A DNA stretch of 64,000 nucleotides from Haloarcula pellucida (GCF_014647235.1 NZ_BMOU01000002.1:558417-622416), one strand, 5' to 3'. Positions 17,755-29,697 are shown, counted from the first letter of the stretch. A program made the numbers and translations. Notes: generated from the letters alone by a model not told the origin.

Positions 17755-19016
17755 GCGACCACGACGACGGCCACGCGGGCGAGGCGATACCGATGCTCGA
17801 AGCCAACGACATCGCCGTCTCGCTGGGCGGCACGCAGATTCTCTCCGGCGTGGACCTCACCGCCGAGTGTGGCTCCGTCGTCGGTCTGGTCGGCCCCAAC
17901 GGCGCGGGCAAGACGACGGTCCTGCGGACGCTCAGGGCGACGCTGTCGCCCGACCGCGGGACGGTGCGGGTCGCCGGCGAACCCATCGACGACCTCTCGA
18001 CGAAGGAAGTGAGCAGGCGCGTGGCCAGTACGCCGCAGGCGACGACGCTCTCGTTCGACTTCACCGTCGAACAGACCGTCGAGATGGGCCGGACGCCGCA
18101 TCTGGGCCGGTTCGACCGCGCCGACGAGGACGACTACGACGCCGTGCAGGCGGCGATGGAGCGCGCGGAGGTGGCGCAGTTCGCCGACCGCCCCGTCACG
18201 TCGCTCTCCGGCGGCGAGCGCCAGCGAGTCCTGCTGGCCCGCGCGCTCGCACAGGAGACGCCGGTCTTACTGCTTGACGAACCGACCGCCAATCTGGACG
18301 TCAACCACGCCGTTCGCACGCTCGAACTGGTCGCCGACCTCGCCGCCGAGGGGAAGACGGCCGTCGCGGCCATCCACGACCTCAATCTGGCCGCCCGGTA
18401 CTGCGACGAACTGGTCGTGCTCTCCGACGGCGAGGTCCGTGCGGCCGGCGATCCGCGCGACGTACTCACGTCGGAGACGCTCGGGGACGCGTTCGACGCC
18501 GAGGCGCTCGTGACCCGCCAGCCCGGCACCGACGCGCCGCTGGTGACGCCGCTCCCCGACCGCGACCCTCTCGACGCCGCGGTCCACGTCGTCGGCACCG
18601 GCGGGCAGGCCGCCGCCGCCGTCGCCCGCCTCGTCGCCGCCGGCAGTTCCGTCACCGTCGGCGTCGTGCCGGCGGGTGACGCCGCCGCCGAACGCGCCCG
18701 CGAACTCGACTGTCCGGTCGTCACCGTCCCGCCCTTTGCCGGCGTCGACAGCAACGCACGGGAGCGAGCGACGGAACTGGCCCGCGAGGCCGACGCCGTG
18801 GTCGTCGCGGGCGACGTGGGCGACGCGAACCAGTCGGTGGTCGCCGCCGCCTCGCGCCTCGTCGCCGTCGCCGGCGAGGGCGTCCCCCGCATCGAGTCCG
18901 AGCGGACCACCGTCACCACCGTCGAGTCACTCCCCGAGGCCGTCGCAGACCTCCCGCCAGCGGAGGACCGCGACGAGCGTGCGGTCCCGTCCGGGGAACA
19001 GCAAGACCGATACTGA
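17751..19016 (+). CDS. btuD: Cobalamin-type ABC transporter ATPase with extra C-terminal Rossmann-like domain
   Basis: 421 residues from a GTG that overlaps the btuC stop; an ATG at 17793 is the alternative. The ATPase core (to about residue 260) has 'GPNGAGKTTVLR', Q-loop 'STPQATTLSF', signature 'LSGGERQRVLLARAL', Walker B 'VLLLDEPTANLD' and switch 'AIHDLNLA'. Residues of about 275-400 form an additional alpha/beta domain starting 'AAVHVVGTGGQAAAAVARL' with a glycine-rich turn, alternating beta strands and Ala-rich helices, and a 'VTVPPF' segment. This extension makes the protein about 160 residues longer than bacterial BtuD; such two-domain BtuD proteins are known in haloarchaea but the role of the extra domain is not clear. 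Confidence 0.9.
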   Translation: MSDHDDGHAGEAIPMLEANDIAVSLGGTQILSGVDLTAECGSVVGLVGPNGAGKTTVLRTLRATLSPDRGTVRVAGEPIDDLSTKEVSRRVASTPQATTLSFDFTVEQTVEMGRTPHLGRFDRADEDDYDAVQAAMERAEVAQFADRPVTSLSGGERQRVLLARALAQETPVLLLDEPTANLDVNHAVRTLELVADLAAEGKTAVAAIHDLNLAARYCDELVVLSDGEVRAAGDPRDVLTSETLGDAFDAEALVTRQPGTDAPLVTPLPDRDPLDAAVHVVGTGGQAAAAVARLVAAGSSVTVGVVPAGDAAAERARELDCPVVTVPPFAGVDSNARERATELAREADAVVVAGDVGDANQSVVAAASRLVAVAGEGVPRIESERTTVTTVESLPEAVADLPPAEDRDERAVPSGEQQDRY

Positions 19017-19035
19017 CCCGTTCCCTAGCCCGCCC

Positions 19036-21372
19036 GTGGACGACACTATCGCGTGGCTCCGCGACCGACCCTACTACGAGGGCCAGATAGTCGACGAGCG
19101 GAGGGTGCCGGGCCGGGACGCCACCGTCGCCGACTGTGCGCTGAACGCGCGCCTCGCGGACGTGCTGGCCGGCGAGGGGATCACGGACCTCTACGCCCAC
19201 CAGACCGCCGCCGTCGAGTCGGTTCGCGACGGCGAGAACGTCGTCCTCGCGACGGAGACGGCCAGCGGGAAGAGTCTGGCCTACACTGTCCCCGCCTTCG
19301 AGCGGGCGCTCGATCGGCGGGCGACGACGCTGTACGTCGCCCCGCAGGTGGCGCTCATCAACGACCAGACCGAGACCCTCTCGGAACTGGCACGGGGACT
19401 CGGCTTCGCCTCCGGCGTCTCCGTCGCCCAGTACACCGGCCGGCAGTCAAAATCCGAGAAGGAGGCCATCCGGGAGCGCCAGCCGACCGTCCTCCTGACG
19501 ACGCCGGACATGCTCCACTACGGCATCCTGCCCCACGCTCACCGCCTGTGGGACTGGTTCTTCCAGCGACTGGAGACCGTGGTCGTCGACGAGGTCCACG
19601 GCTACCGGGGGGTGTTCGGCAGTCACGTCTCGCTCGTCATGCGTCGGCTCCAGCGCATCGCCGAGCGGTTCGACAGCGACCCCGAGTGGGTCTGCTGTTC
19701 GGCGACCATCGGCAACCCCGTCGACCACGCCGCCACCGTCACCGGCCGACCGTCCGACTCGTTCGCGCTCGTCGACGAGGACACGAGTGCCAGCGGCCCG
19801 CGCCACTGGCTCCTGTGGAACCCGCCCGAGTACGACGGGGGTGATGGGTGGGGGAGCGGCCGCCGGAAGTCCAGTCACGTCGAGACGAAGAACCTGTTCG
19901 TCGACTTGGTCGAACGCGGCCTCCAGACGGTGGTGTTCGCGGGGTCCAGACAGACCGCCGAGCGGTACGCCAGCGACAGCGCGGACGCGTTGCGGGACAG
20001 AGGGCACCACGACCTCGCCGACGCCGTCGGGGCGTATCAGGCGGCGCTCACGGACGAGAAGCGGCGGGACCTCGAAACCCGGTTGCAGTCCGGGGACCTG
20101 CGCGGCGTCTGGTCGACCAGCGCGCTAGAACTGGGCGTCGACGTGGGCGGCCTCGACGCCGTCTTGCTGGACGGCTACCCCGGTACGCGGATGCGGGCGT
20201 TCCAGCAGGCCGGCCGCGCCGGTCGCGGTACCGACCCGGCGCTGGTCGTCCTCGTCGGCGGCGAAGACCAACTCGACCAGTACGTCCTCCGCAACCCGGC
20301 GACGCTGTTCGAGAAAGACGCCGAGCAGGCGGTCACCAACCCCGAGAACGAGCAGTTGCTCCCGAACCACGTGCTGGCCGCCGCCGGCGAGAACTGGCTC
20401 TCGCCCGACGACGACCGGCACTTCGGCGAGACGTTCCCCGACGTGGTCGCGACCCTCGAATCGGCGGGGGACCTCGACCGCCGGACGACGGATAAGGGAG
20501 TGCGCTGGACCTCGAACGGTCGCCCGCACCACGACATGAGCCTGCGCACCGTCGACGACCGCGAGGTGAAACTAATCGCGAAGGGCGACACCATCGCCAA
20601 ACTCCCGTTCGAGGACGCCCTGCGGGACGCCCATCCCGGCGCCATCTACCACCACCAGGGGCGGCGCTACGAGGTGACGGACCTCGACCTCTCGACGGGG
20701 GTCGCCGAACTCGACCGGACGTGGGCGAACTACTACACCCGCGTCCTGCACGACAAGACCATCACCGTCGAGGCCGACCTGCAAGAGCGGCCGCTCCCGA
20801 CCCGCGAGGACGTCCCCGTCCGGTTCGCCTCGGTGACGATGCGCAAGCAGATAACGGGCTACGAACGGCGCGACGGGTCCTCGGGCGAGGTGCTCGGCCA
20901 GCGCCCGCTCGACCTGCCGGAGACGGCGTTGGAGACGAAGGCGCTGTACTACACCATCCCCGAAGACCTCGAACGCGACGTCCTCGCGGGCGACTACGGC
21001 GACAGCGACACCGCGGACTTCCCCGGCGCTATCCACGCGGCCGAGCACGCGATGATTTCGATGTTCCCGTTCGCGTACCTCTGTGACCGCGGCGACGTCG
21101 GCGGCCTGTCGACGCCGCATCACCCCCATACGGGCGAGCCGACCATCTTCATCTACGACGGCTATCCGGGTGGCATCGGACTCAACCGGGCGGCGTACGA
21201 CGACGTGCTCCCCCTGATGGAGACCACGCTGTCGATGCTTCGGTCCTGTGACTGTGCCGACGGCTGTCCGGCCTGCGTGCAGTCACCGCACTGTGGCAAC
21301 GCCAACGACCCGCTGGACAAACACGGTGCCATCCACCTGCTCGGCGGTCTCACTGGCAATACAGGCGGCTGA
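19036..21372 (+). CDS. DEAD/DEAH-box helicase of the Hrq1/YprA (MrfA) family with DUF1998-type zinc domain
   Basis: 778 residues starting at a GTG 19 bases after btuD. Two RecA-like domains: motif I 'ATETASGKSLA' near residue 73, motif II 'VVDEVHGYRG' near 184 (DEVH), motif III 'CCSATIGNP', motif VI 'QQAGRAGRG'. After these comes the MZB/DUF1998 domain ending in a four-Cys cluster near residues 737-757 ('CDCADGCPACVQSPHCGN') and 'YPGGIGLNRAAY'. Relatives are 3'-5' DNA helicases: yeast Hrq1 and Bacillus MrfA act in repair of DNA crosslinks. The protein is acidic and complete. Its closeness to btuD suggests readthrough, not shared function. Confidence 0.88.
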   Translation: MDDTIAWLRDRPYYEGQIVDERRVPGRDATVADCALNARLADVLAGEGITDLYAHQTAAVESVRDGENVVLATETASGKSLAYTVPAFERALDRRATTLYVAPQVALINDQTETLSELARGLGFASGVSVAQYTGRQSKSEKEAIRERQPTVLLTTPDMLHYGILPHAHRLWDWFFQRLETVVVDEVHGYRGVFGSHVSLVMRRLQRIAERFDSDPEWVCCSATIGNPVDHAATVTGRPSDSFALVDEDTSASGPRHWLLWNPPEYDGGDGWGSGRRKSSHVETKNLFVDLVERGLQTVVFAGSRQTAERYASDSADALRDRGHHDLADAVGAYQAALTDEKRRDLETRLQSGDLRGVWSTSALELGVDVGGLDAVLLDGYPGTRMRAFQQAGRAGRGTDPALVVLVGGEDQLDQYVLRNPATLFEKDAEQAVTNPENEQLLPNHVLAAAGENWLSPDDDRHFGETFPDVVATLESAGDLDRRTTDKGVRWTSNGRPHHDMSLRTVDDREVKLIAKGDTIAKLPFEDALRDAHPGAIYHHQGRRYEVTDLDLSTGVAELDRTWANYYTRVLHDKTITVEADLQERPLPTREDVPVRFASVTMRKQITGYERRDGSSGEVLGQRPLDLPETALETKALYYTIPEDLERDVLAGDYGDSDTADFPGAIHAAEHAMISMFPFAYLCDRGDVGGLSTPHHPHTGEPTIFIYDGYPGGIGLNRAAYDDVLPLMETTLSMLRSCDCADGCPACVQSPHCGNANDPLDKHGAIHLLGGLTGNTGG

Positions 21373-21373
21373 C

Positions 21374-22237
21374 TCACTCCGCCGGGGCGCCCGAGTCGTG
21401 GACCGTCACCTCGCCGGAAAGCTCCGTGTGCGGCGTCTCGCTGAGATCGATCCCCTCCGCCCGGCAGGCCTCGTGGACGCCGCGGACGAACGCGGACTTG
21501 ACCGACAGCGCGCGGTTCTTCCGCTCGACGGGGAGCCACACGCGCCCAATCAATAGGACGGAACTGCTCGTCAACTCCGAGACGGCGACGCTCGGCGCCG
21601 GTTTCTCGCGGACGTGGTCCAAGTCGCGGGCGACGTTGCGGATGATGGCTTCCACCTCGTCTAGGTCCGCGTCGTAGTCGACGCCGAACTCGTAGGAGAC
21701 GCCGACGGGGTCCGTCGACGTGTGGTTCGTCACCGCCGTCGTCGCAAGCGTCGTGTTCGGGACGAGGATACGCTCGTTGTCCGGCGTCCGCACGCGAGTC
21801 ACCCGGAGGTCGATGTCGACGACGGTCCCCTGCTTGCCGTCCCACTCGATGGTGTCGCCGACGTTCAGGTCGGGGTCCGTGACGATGAACGCGCCGGAGA
21901 CGAAGTTCCCCAGCACGTCTTGGGCGGCCAACCCGACGGCGACGGTGATGCCGGCGGCGATGAGCGTCGACCCGGCGAGGCTCCCCCTGAACCCCGCGAG
22001 GCTGGCCGCGACGACGACGGTGACGACCACCACGAGCAGGTGGGTCGCGCTCACCAGCGCACTCACGACGGTCCGGTTGAACTGCGAGCGCTCTAACCCC
22101 CAGCGAACGCCCGGAACGACGACGAGACGGCCAATGGTGTACAACAGGACCGCCACGGCCAGAAACTCCGCGCCGTCGTTCGCGAGTTGGACGTACGTTT
22201 CGGTGATGTCGCCGGGGAAAGTGCCAGAGAACTGCAT
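21374..22237 (-). CDS. MscS-family mechanosensitive channel
   Basis: 287 residues from the ATG at 22237. Three hydrophobic segments come first; the pore-lining TM3 is the Gly/Ala-rich 'GSTLIAAGITVAVGLAAQDV' followed by 'LGNFVSGAFIV', and the beta domain begins 'VGDTIEWDGKQGTVVDIDLR'. These features define the small-conductance MscS family, which opens under membrane tension and releases solutes during dilution shock. An in-frame GTG at 22303 would overlap the stop of the upstream small gene by GTGA and add 22 residues; translation coupling favours it, whereas the family N-terminus favours 22237. Either way the two genes form one transcription unit. Confidence 0.88.
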   Translation of the reverse strand: MQFSGTFPGDITETYVQLANDGAEFLAVAVLLYTIGRLVVVPGVRWGLERSQFNRTVVSALVSATHLLVVVVTVVVAASLAGFRGSLAGSTLIAAGITVAVGLAAQDVLGNFVSGAFIVTDPDLNVGDTIEWDGKQGTVVDIDLRVTRVRTPDNERILVPNTTLATTAVTNHTSTDPVGVSYEFGVDYDADLDEVEAIIRNVARDLDHVREKPAPSVAVSELTSSSVLLIGRVWLPVERKNRALSVKSAFVRGVHEACRAEGIDLSETPHTELSGEVTVHDSGAPAE

Positions 22238-22299
22238 AGCGGGGGTAGCACCGCCGGACACATGAAATTCGTCCGACTGGAGACCATCCGCTCGGACCG

Positions 22300-22500
22300 T
22301 CACTCCGTGGACTGTTCCTGTTCGAGTTCCGCGACCCGCTGTTCGAGGCCGGCGATGCGCTCCTCGTAGCCCCGCTTCCCGTCGAGGTAGTTGTACACGA
22401 CGACGATGAGCAACGTCGGCAGACCGACGTACATCACGAGTAGCACGAGCATCCTCACGAGTTCGGTAAAACCGACCATGAACGCGACTGGGAAGGGCAT
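22300..22500 (-). CDS. Small membrane protein with C-terminal coiled coil, coupled to the MscS channel gene
   Basis: 66 residues from the ATG at 22500. One long hydrophobic segment, about residues 15-38 ('LVLLVMYVGLPTLLIVVVYN'), is followed by a basic stop-transfer patch 'DGKRGYEER' and a short heptad-like tail 'IAGLEQRVAELEQEQS'. The start gives an N-terminus that is not charged upstream of the helix; an open frame further upstream lacks a plausible start. Its stop codon overlaps a possible start of the MscS gene. No family was recognised; the layout suggests an oligomerising accessory protein, which is inference. Confidence 0.65.
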   Translation of the reverse strand: MPFPVAFMVGFTELVRMLVLLVMYVGLPTLLIVVVYNYLDGKRGYEERIAGLEQRVAELEQEQSTE

Positions 22501-22787
22501 ACGTCGTCTACTTCCGGTCCGAATAAAGCACTTGTGTTCCACTCGAAAATGGAGAAAATATCCGGCGAACTGAGACTGGCTCTCCGACGCCGTCTCCGTA
22601 TCGATCGCTCGTCTCCAATCAGTCACCCGGCATCCCCGTTCCGGGCCGTCTTCCGTTTGCGGGGCTCTGGTGAATCACTGGATCGCGTCGGTTTCGACCG
22701 TCAGAACGAGGAGTGTGAAGCGGGAAATCGCCGATGCTCTAAAACCAGTCCGCAGGTGCTATCCCTTTGCCTTCACAGACGTTTCCC

Positions 22788-23486
22788 ATGGTAACAATCA
22801 CAACCGGTCGCCCGGTCGACGAGAACGGCGACCCCCTCGACGGTCCGGCGCTCGAACTCGACCCCGACGGGCCCGCGGCCGAGATGCTGGCGGACTCGCC
22901 GTATCCGCTCGCGTCCAGCCCGGCCTCCGACACGTGGTCGGCGATTACGCAATTTCCCGAGCGCGACAACTCGTCGGACCCTGCGATGGTCGTGTGGCTC
23001 GGTCCCGACGCGACCGAACTCCCGCCCCACGTCCACCGCCACGACTCGGAGTACTTCCGCGCGCTGACCGGCGAAGTGACGTTTGTCGTGGACGAGGAAC
23101 CCCACCGACTCGGCCGCGGCGAGGACATCACCGTCGAACCCGGCGAGGAACACTACTTCCGGAACGACACCGACGAACACGTCGCGTTCTACGCAGAGGT
23201 GCCGTGGACCAAGACCATCGTGACCCAGCTGACCGCCTTTGGGATGGACCACGAGGGGAAGTTCAGCAGCGACGGATCGTTCAGCGAACCCGACGCCATA
23301 CAGGGACTCCTGTTGTCGGAGTACATCAGCGACGGGACGCGCATCACTGCGGTACCGTTCGCGGTCCAGCGACTCGCGTGGGCGACCGTCGGGCGGGTCG
23401 CCACGCTGATGGGTCGAGAGGCGACCGACGACAAGTACATGCGAGACGAGTTCTGGGAGCGCCGCGTCGAGCAACCCGACCTGTAG
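22788..23486 (+). CDS. Cupin-domain protein
   Basis: 232 residues. The cupin motif 1 'PPHVHRHDSEYFRALTGE' lies near residues 77-94 (two His and the following Glu would bind a metal), and motif 2 'EPGEEHYFRND' near 115-125. N-terminal 'TGRPVDENGDPLDGPA' and a long C-terminal helical part with 'YISDGTRITAVPF' flank the barrel. The start at 22788 (MVTITTG) was chosen over one 21 bases upstream, both in frame. The gene stands alone, with a 287-base upstream region in which I see no other gene. The function cannot be told; cupins include dioxygenases, isomerases and sugar-binding proteins. Confidence 0.8.
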   Translation: MVTITTGRPVDENGDPLDGPALELDPDGPAAEMLADSPYPLASSPASDTWSAITQFPERDNSSDPAMVVWLGPDATELPPHVHRHDSEYFRALTGEVTFVVDEEPHRLGRGEDITVEPGEEHYFRNDTDEHVAFYAEVPWTKTIVTQLTAFGMDHEGKFSSDGSFSEPDAIQGLLLSEYISDGTRITAVPFAVQRLAWATVGRVATLMGREATDDKYMRDEFWERRVEQPDL

Positions 23487-23552
23487 ATGTCGGTTTCATC
23501 AACAGGGCCGTGGTGACCTCGCTGTCGATTCGTGGCTCCATTGCTCACCAAT

Positions 23553-23573
23553 CGCGGTCGCGTTGCGACCGCG
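23553..23573. terminator. Perfect GC-rich hairpin between convergent cupin and Lrp genes
   Basis: A 9-bp stem 'cgcggtcgc' with a 3-base loop and perfect complement spans 23553-23573, in the 93-base gap between two convergent genes. It could stop transcription in both directions. It has no T-tract, so a terminator role is only suggested by position. Confidence 0.35.
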
Positions 23574-23579
23574 CGTCGC

Positions 23580-23993
23580 TCATCCGACGCGCTCGTCCAG
23601 AATTAACCGCGTCTTCGTGCTCACGACCTCGTCCAACTCCCGCGCTCGCGTGATGAGGTCGTTGACCTCGCCGGTGTCGGTGGCGTCGACGACGACGACG
23701 ATGTCTTCCTCGCCGGAGACCTGCCAGACGAAGTCGACGGAGGGCCACTCGGCGATGCGGTCGGTCACCGCCGCCGTGTCCACGTCGACGTCGACGCCGA
23801 CCTCTATCATCGACTTGACGTTCCCGGTGCGCGTCGCGACGGTGAAGCGCTCGATGACGCCGTCTTCGACCAGTCGCTCGACCCGGTTACGCACGGTCCC
23901 CTCGGAGGTGCCCACGTCGTCGGCGATCTCCGTGTAGGGCGTGCGGGCGTCTTTCCGGAGTATCGAGAGTATCTCCCTGTCCAGTTCGTCCAT
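23580..23993 (-). CDS. Lrp/AsnC-family transcriptional regulator, probable regulator of carA/carB
   Basis: 137 residues. N-terminal winged helix: 'MDELDREILSILRKDARTPY' then 'IADDVGTSEGTVRNRVERL' as the helix-turn-helix; C-terminal RAM domain with 'SMIEVGVDVDVD' and 'VSGEEDIVVVVDATD', which binds small ligands and forms the oligomer. ATG at 23993 fits the family start. It is divergent from carA (103 bases apart), and the gap holds the inverted repeat 'ttacgaaaatcgtaa' at 24030-24044. A near copy lies before carB. This makes autoregulation plus control of both carbamoyl-phosphate synthetase genes likely; glutamine or a pyrimidine/arginine signal as ligand is guesswork. Confidence 0.88.
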   Translation of the reverse strand: MDELDREILSILRKDARTPYTEIADDVGTSEGTVRNRVERLVEDGVIERFTVATRTGNVKSMIEVGVDVDVDTAAVTDRIAEWPSVDFVWQVSGEEDIVVVVDATDTGEVNDLITRARELDEVVSTKTRLILDERVG

Positions 23994-24029
23994 CGAGATT
24001 GGACGCTTCCCACCCACCGGACTTTAGGA

Positions 24030-24044
24030 TTACGAAAATCGTAA
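24030..24044. promoter_or_regulatory. Operator-like inverted repeat between the Lrp gene and carA
   Basis: 'ttacga' aaa 'tcgtaa' is a perfect 6+3+6 inverted repeat, 52-66 bases before the carA ATG and 37-51 before the Lrp gene start. A half site 'tcgtaa' recurs at 24091-24096 over the carA start. The same motif with two changes lies upstream of carB. The Lrp/AsnC protein encoded alongside is the obvious candidate to bind it. Confidence 0.6.
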
Positions 24045-24095
24045 CTCGGCTTCGAAAGCAACCCTTATGAACTGGAATCCTGTACGCATCTCGTA

Positions 24096-25142
24096 ATGAC
24101 AGACGCATACGTAGCGCTGGAGGGTGACCGCGTCATCGAGGCCCGCGCACGCGCGCCGGGGACAGCACGCGGCGAAGTGGTGTTTACGACCGCCTACACC
24201 GGCTACGAGGAGAGTCTGACCGACCCGTCCTACGAGGAACAGGTCCTCACCTTCTCGTATCCGCTCATCGGGAACTACGGCGTCCGGGAGGAGCGCTTCG
24301 AGTCCGACCGCGTCCACCCGCGTGCGGCCGTCGCCCGCGAGATGACCGACGACGTCGCCGAGTGGCTGGAATCTGAAAATGTGCCCGCCGTCGACCACCT
24401 CGACACCCGCGACATCGTCACCGAGATCCGCGACGAGGGGGCCATGAAGTGCGGTATCGCCGCCGGCCCCGACGCGACGGAGCAGGACGCGCTGGACGAA
24501 CTCCACCAGTGCAAGCACATGTCCGACCACACGGACATCGGCGCACAGGTGTCCGTCGACAGCGTCGAGACGTACAACGAGGACGGCGACGGTGAAACCG
24601 TCGCGCTCGTCGACTGCGGTGCGAAAGGCTCCATCATCGAGTCGCTGGTCGAACGCGACGCCGCCGTCCACGTCTTCCCGTACGACGCCAGCGAGGACGA
24701 CGTGGCCGCCGTTTCCCCGGACCTCCTGTTCATCTCGAACGGCCCCGGCGACCCCGAGAACTTCGAACAGGCCGGCGAACTCGTCGAGACGTACGTCGGC
24801 GACGTCCCCCTCGCCGGCATCTGCCTCGGCCAGCAGGTCGTCGCCAACGCGCTCGGCGGCGAGACCGAGAAGATGGAGTTCGGCCACCGCGGGGTCAACC
24901 AGCCGGTCCGTGATCTGCGCACGAATCAGGTCGTGATGACGACTCAGAACCACGGCTACACCGTCGCCGAACCCGGCGACAAACTCGACGTGACCCAAGT
25001 CAACGTCAACGACGACACCCCCGAGGGACTGGAGAACGACGACCTGAACATCATCACCCGTCAGTACCACCCCGAGGCCAACCCCGGCCCGCACGACTCG
25101 CTCGGCTTCTTCGACGACGTGCTGGCGATGGCAGAGGACTAG
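24096..25142 (+). CDS. carA: Carbamoyl-phosphate synthase small (glutaminase) subunit
   Basis: 348 residues. It hydrolyses glutamine and passes ammonia to CarB for carbamoyl phosphate, used in both arginine and pyrimidine synthesis. The N-terminal domain starts 'AYVALEGDRVIEARA' and has 'GEVVFTTAYTGYEESLTDPS'; the class I amidotransferase part has 'FISNGPGDPENF', catalytic Cys in 'GICLGQQVVA' near residue 242 and the His/Glu pair in 'QYHPEANPGPHDS' near 323. A TATA-like 'ttat' at 24064-24067 fits a short or absent leader. carB is not downstream in the same direction but lies 1.2 kb away, convergent, with panE between. Confidence 0.95.
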   Translation: MTDAYVALEGDRVIEARARAPGTARGEVVFTTAYTGYEESLTDPSYEEQVLTFSYPLIGNYGVREERFESDRVHPRAAVAREMTDDVAEWLESENVPAVDHLDTRDIVTEIRDEGAMKCGIAAGPDATEQDALDELHQCKHMSDHTDIGAQVSVDSVETYNEDGDGETVALVDCGAKGSIIESLVERDAAVHVFPYDASEDDVAAVSPDLLFISNGPGDPENFEQAGELVETYVGDVPLAGICLGQQVVANALGGETEKMEFGHRGVNQPVRDLRTNQVVMTTQNHGYTVAEPGDKLDVTQVNVNDDTPEGLENDDLNIITRQYHPEANPGPHDSLGFFDDVLAMAED

Positions 25143-25169
25143 TTGCGCTGAGCGAAGCGAAGCGCAACT
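25141..25169 (+). terminator. Stem-loop at the carA stop codon
   Basis: 'agttgcgct' at 25141-25149 is the exact complement of 'agcgcaact' at 25161-25169, leaving an 11-base purine-rich loop. It overlaps the last two bases of the carA stop codon. It is followed by 'aaccgg' rather than T residues, so it may stabilise the mRNA end as much as terminate it. Confidence 0.4.
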
Positions 25170-25223
25170 AACCGGCCGAGCGGTGACCGAAGGGAACCGC
25201 GAGGAGTAGCGAGGACTCGAACG

Positions 25224-25320
25224 GAGTGAGAGGCCTCGTTAATCGCGAGCGGGGAACGCAGTGACCCGCGAGGCGTAGCGCGGTTCGGAGCGAGTGAGAG
25301 GCCTCGTTAATCGCGAACGG
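25224..25320. repeat. Two diverged direct repeats in the carA-panE gap
   Basis: The 29-base unit beginning 'gagtgagaggcctcgttaat' occurs at 25224-25252 and again at 25292-25320 with one base different, a spacing of 68 bases. The sequences before each copy are also related (both contain 'accgcgaggagtagcg'-like or 'cccgcgaggcgtagcg'-like stretches), so this is an imperfect tandem duplication of about 70 bp. It lies between two convergent genes and holds no ORF. Purine-rich intergenic repeats of this look are common in haloarchaeal genomes, so this may belong to a dispersed set. Confidence 0.65.
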
Positions 25321-25322
25321 AC

Positions 25323-26249
25323 TCACCCGTCCGCGAACCGCTCGGCCCACGGCCGGAGGACGGCCGTGACGGCCTCGTTCATCGGTACCGCCACGTCCGT
25401 CCCGTCGGCGTGGCGGACGACGGCGGCGTTGAGCGCGTCGAGTTCCATCGCCTTCTCGTGGGTCAGGTCGTAGTGCAGCGAGGAGTACGAGTCGGCGTCT
25501 AACTCCTGTGCGAACTCGACCCACTCCGCGGCAGTGTCGTCGGGGAGCGCCACGTCGTTCGCTCGCGCGACCGCACACACCTCCTCGACGACCCGGCGGT
25601 ACATCCGCCACGAGTCCTCGGCGTCGCGGACGTCACCGACCGGGAGGCGCGTCGCCGCGGTCATCCCGGAGTGGGCACAGATGAACGCGAACTTCCGCCA
25701 CAGTTCGACGTCGATATCGTCCGCGAGGACGGCCTCGACGCCGGCACACGAGCGGAGGGCGTCGTCCAGCGCCGCGATACGGTCGGTGCGCTCGCCGTCG
25801 AGTTCGCCGTAGACGAAGCGGGCCGGCCCGCCGGTGTGTTCGACGACGCCCGGTTCGGCGATGGTCGAGAAGATGTAGGCCACGCCGCCGACGACGTGGG
25901 ACTCGCCGACCTCTTCGGCGAGCCATCGTTCGTTGTCGACGCCGTTCTGGAACGAGACGACGGCGGTGTCGTCCCCCAGCAGCGGTCCGAGGTCGGCCGC
26001 CGCCTCGCGCGTGTCGTGGGCCTTCACGCAGAACAGCACGTAATCGACCGGTCCGATGTCGGCGGGGTCGTCAGTCGCAGGCAGTTCGACTGCGGTGTCG
26101 CCGGCGACGCTCTCGACGGTGAGTCCGTCGGTCCGCAACGCGTCTAGGTGGTCGCCGCGGGCTATCAGGTGCACGTCGTGGCCGGCGTCGGCGAGTCTCG
26201 CACCGAGGTAGCCACCGACGCCGCCGGCGCCGAACACTGCAAATCGCAT
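25323..26249 (-). CDS. panE: 2-dehydropantoate 2-reductase (ketopantoate reductase) family
   Basis: 308 residues. N-terminal NAD(P) fold with 'FGAGGVGGYLGARLADAGHD', then 'SFQNGVDNE' (active-site Asn) and the C-terminal helical domain with 'LWRKFAFICAHSGMTAATR' (catalytic Lys) and 'YSSLHYDLTHEKAMELDALN'. These are signatures of the ApbA/PanE family, which reduces ketopantoate to pantoate in coenzyme A synthesis. It is wedged between the convergent carA and carB, transcribed in the same direction as carB with 136 bases between. The position says nothing about coenzyme A; haloarchaea have more than one PanE paralogue, so the precise substrate is not certain. Confidence 0.85.
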   Translation of the reverse strand: MRFAVFGAGGVGGYLGARLADAGHDVHLIARGDHLDALRTDGLTVESVAGDTAVELPATDDPADIGPVDYVLFCVKAHDTREAAADLGPLLGDDTAVVSFQNGVDNERWLAEEVGESHVVGGVAYIFSTIAEPGVVEHTGGPARFVYGELDGERTDRIAALDDALRSCAGVEAVLADDIDVELWRKFAFICAHSGMTAATRLPVGDVRDAEDSWRMYRRVVEEVCAVARANDVALPDDTAAEWVEFAQELDADSYSSLHYDLTHEKAMELDALNAAVVRHADGTDVAVPMNEAVTAVLRPWAERFADG

Positions 26250-26385
26250 GGTCGACGCTGACGGTGGGACGAACCGTAGCTGTTTGGACGGTCGAGACGC
26301 TGGCGGTCGTCCTTGCTATCGGTGCCTCGTGAGAACGGAGCCGCGAAAAGATATCGGGGAGAAAGGCGTCAGAGAGACAGTCGCG

Positions 26386-29634
<3,249 letters not shown>

Positions 29635-29697
29635 TACCCGAATCGAACCCACACATCGTAATAAGCCCGGCGAAAAGGTACGAGTCTCGAAGCCCGA

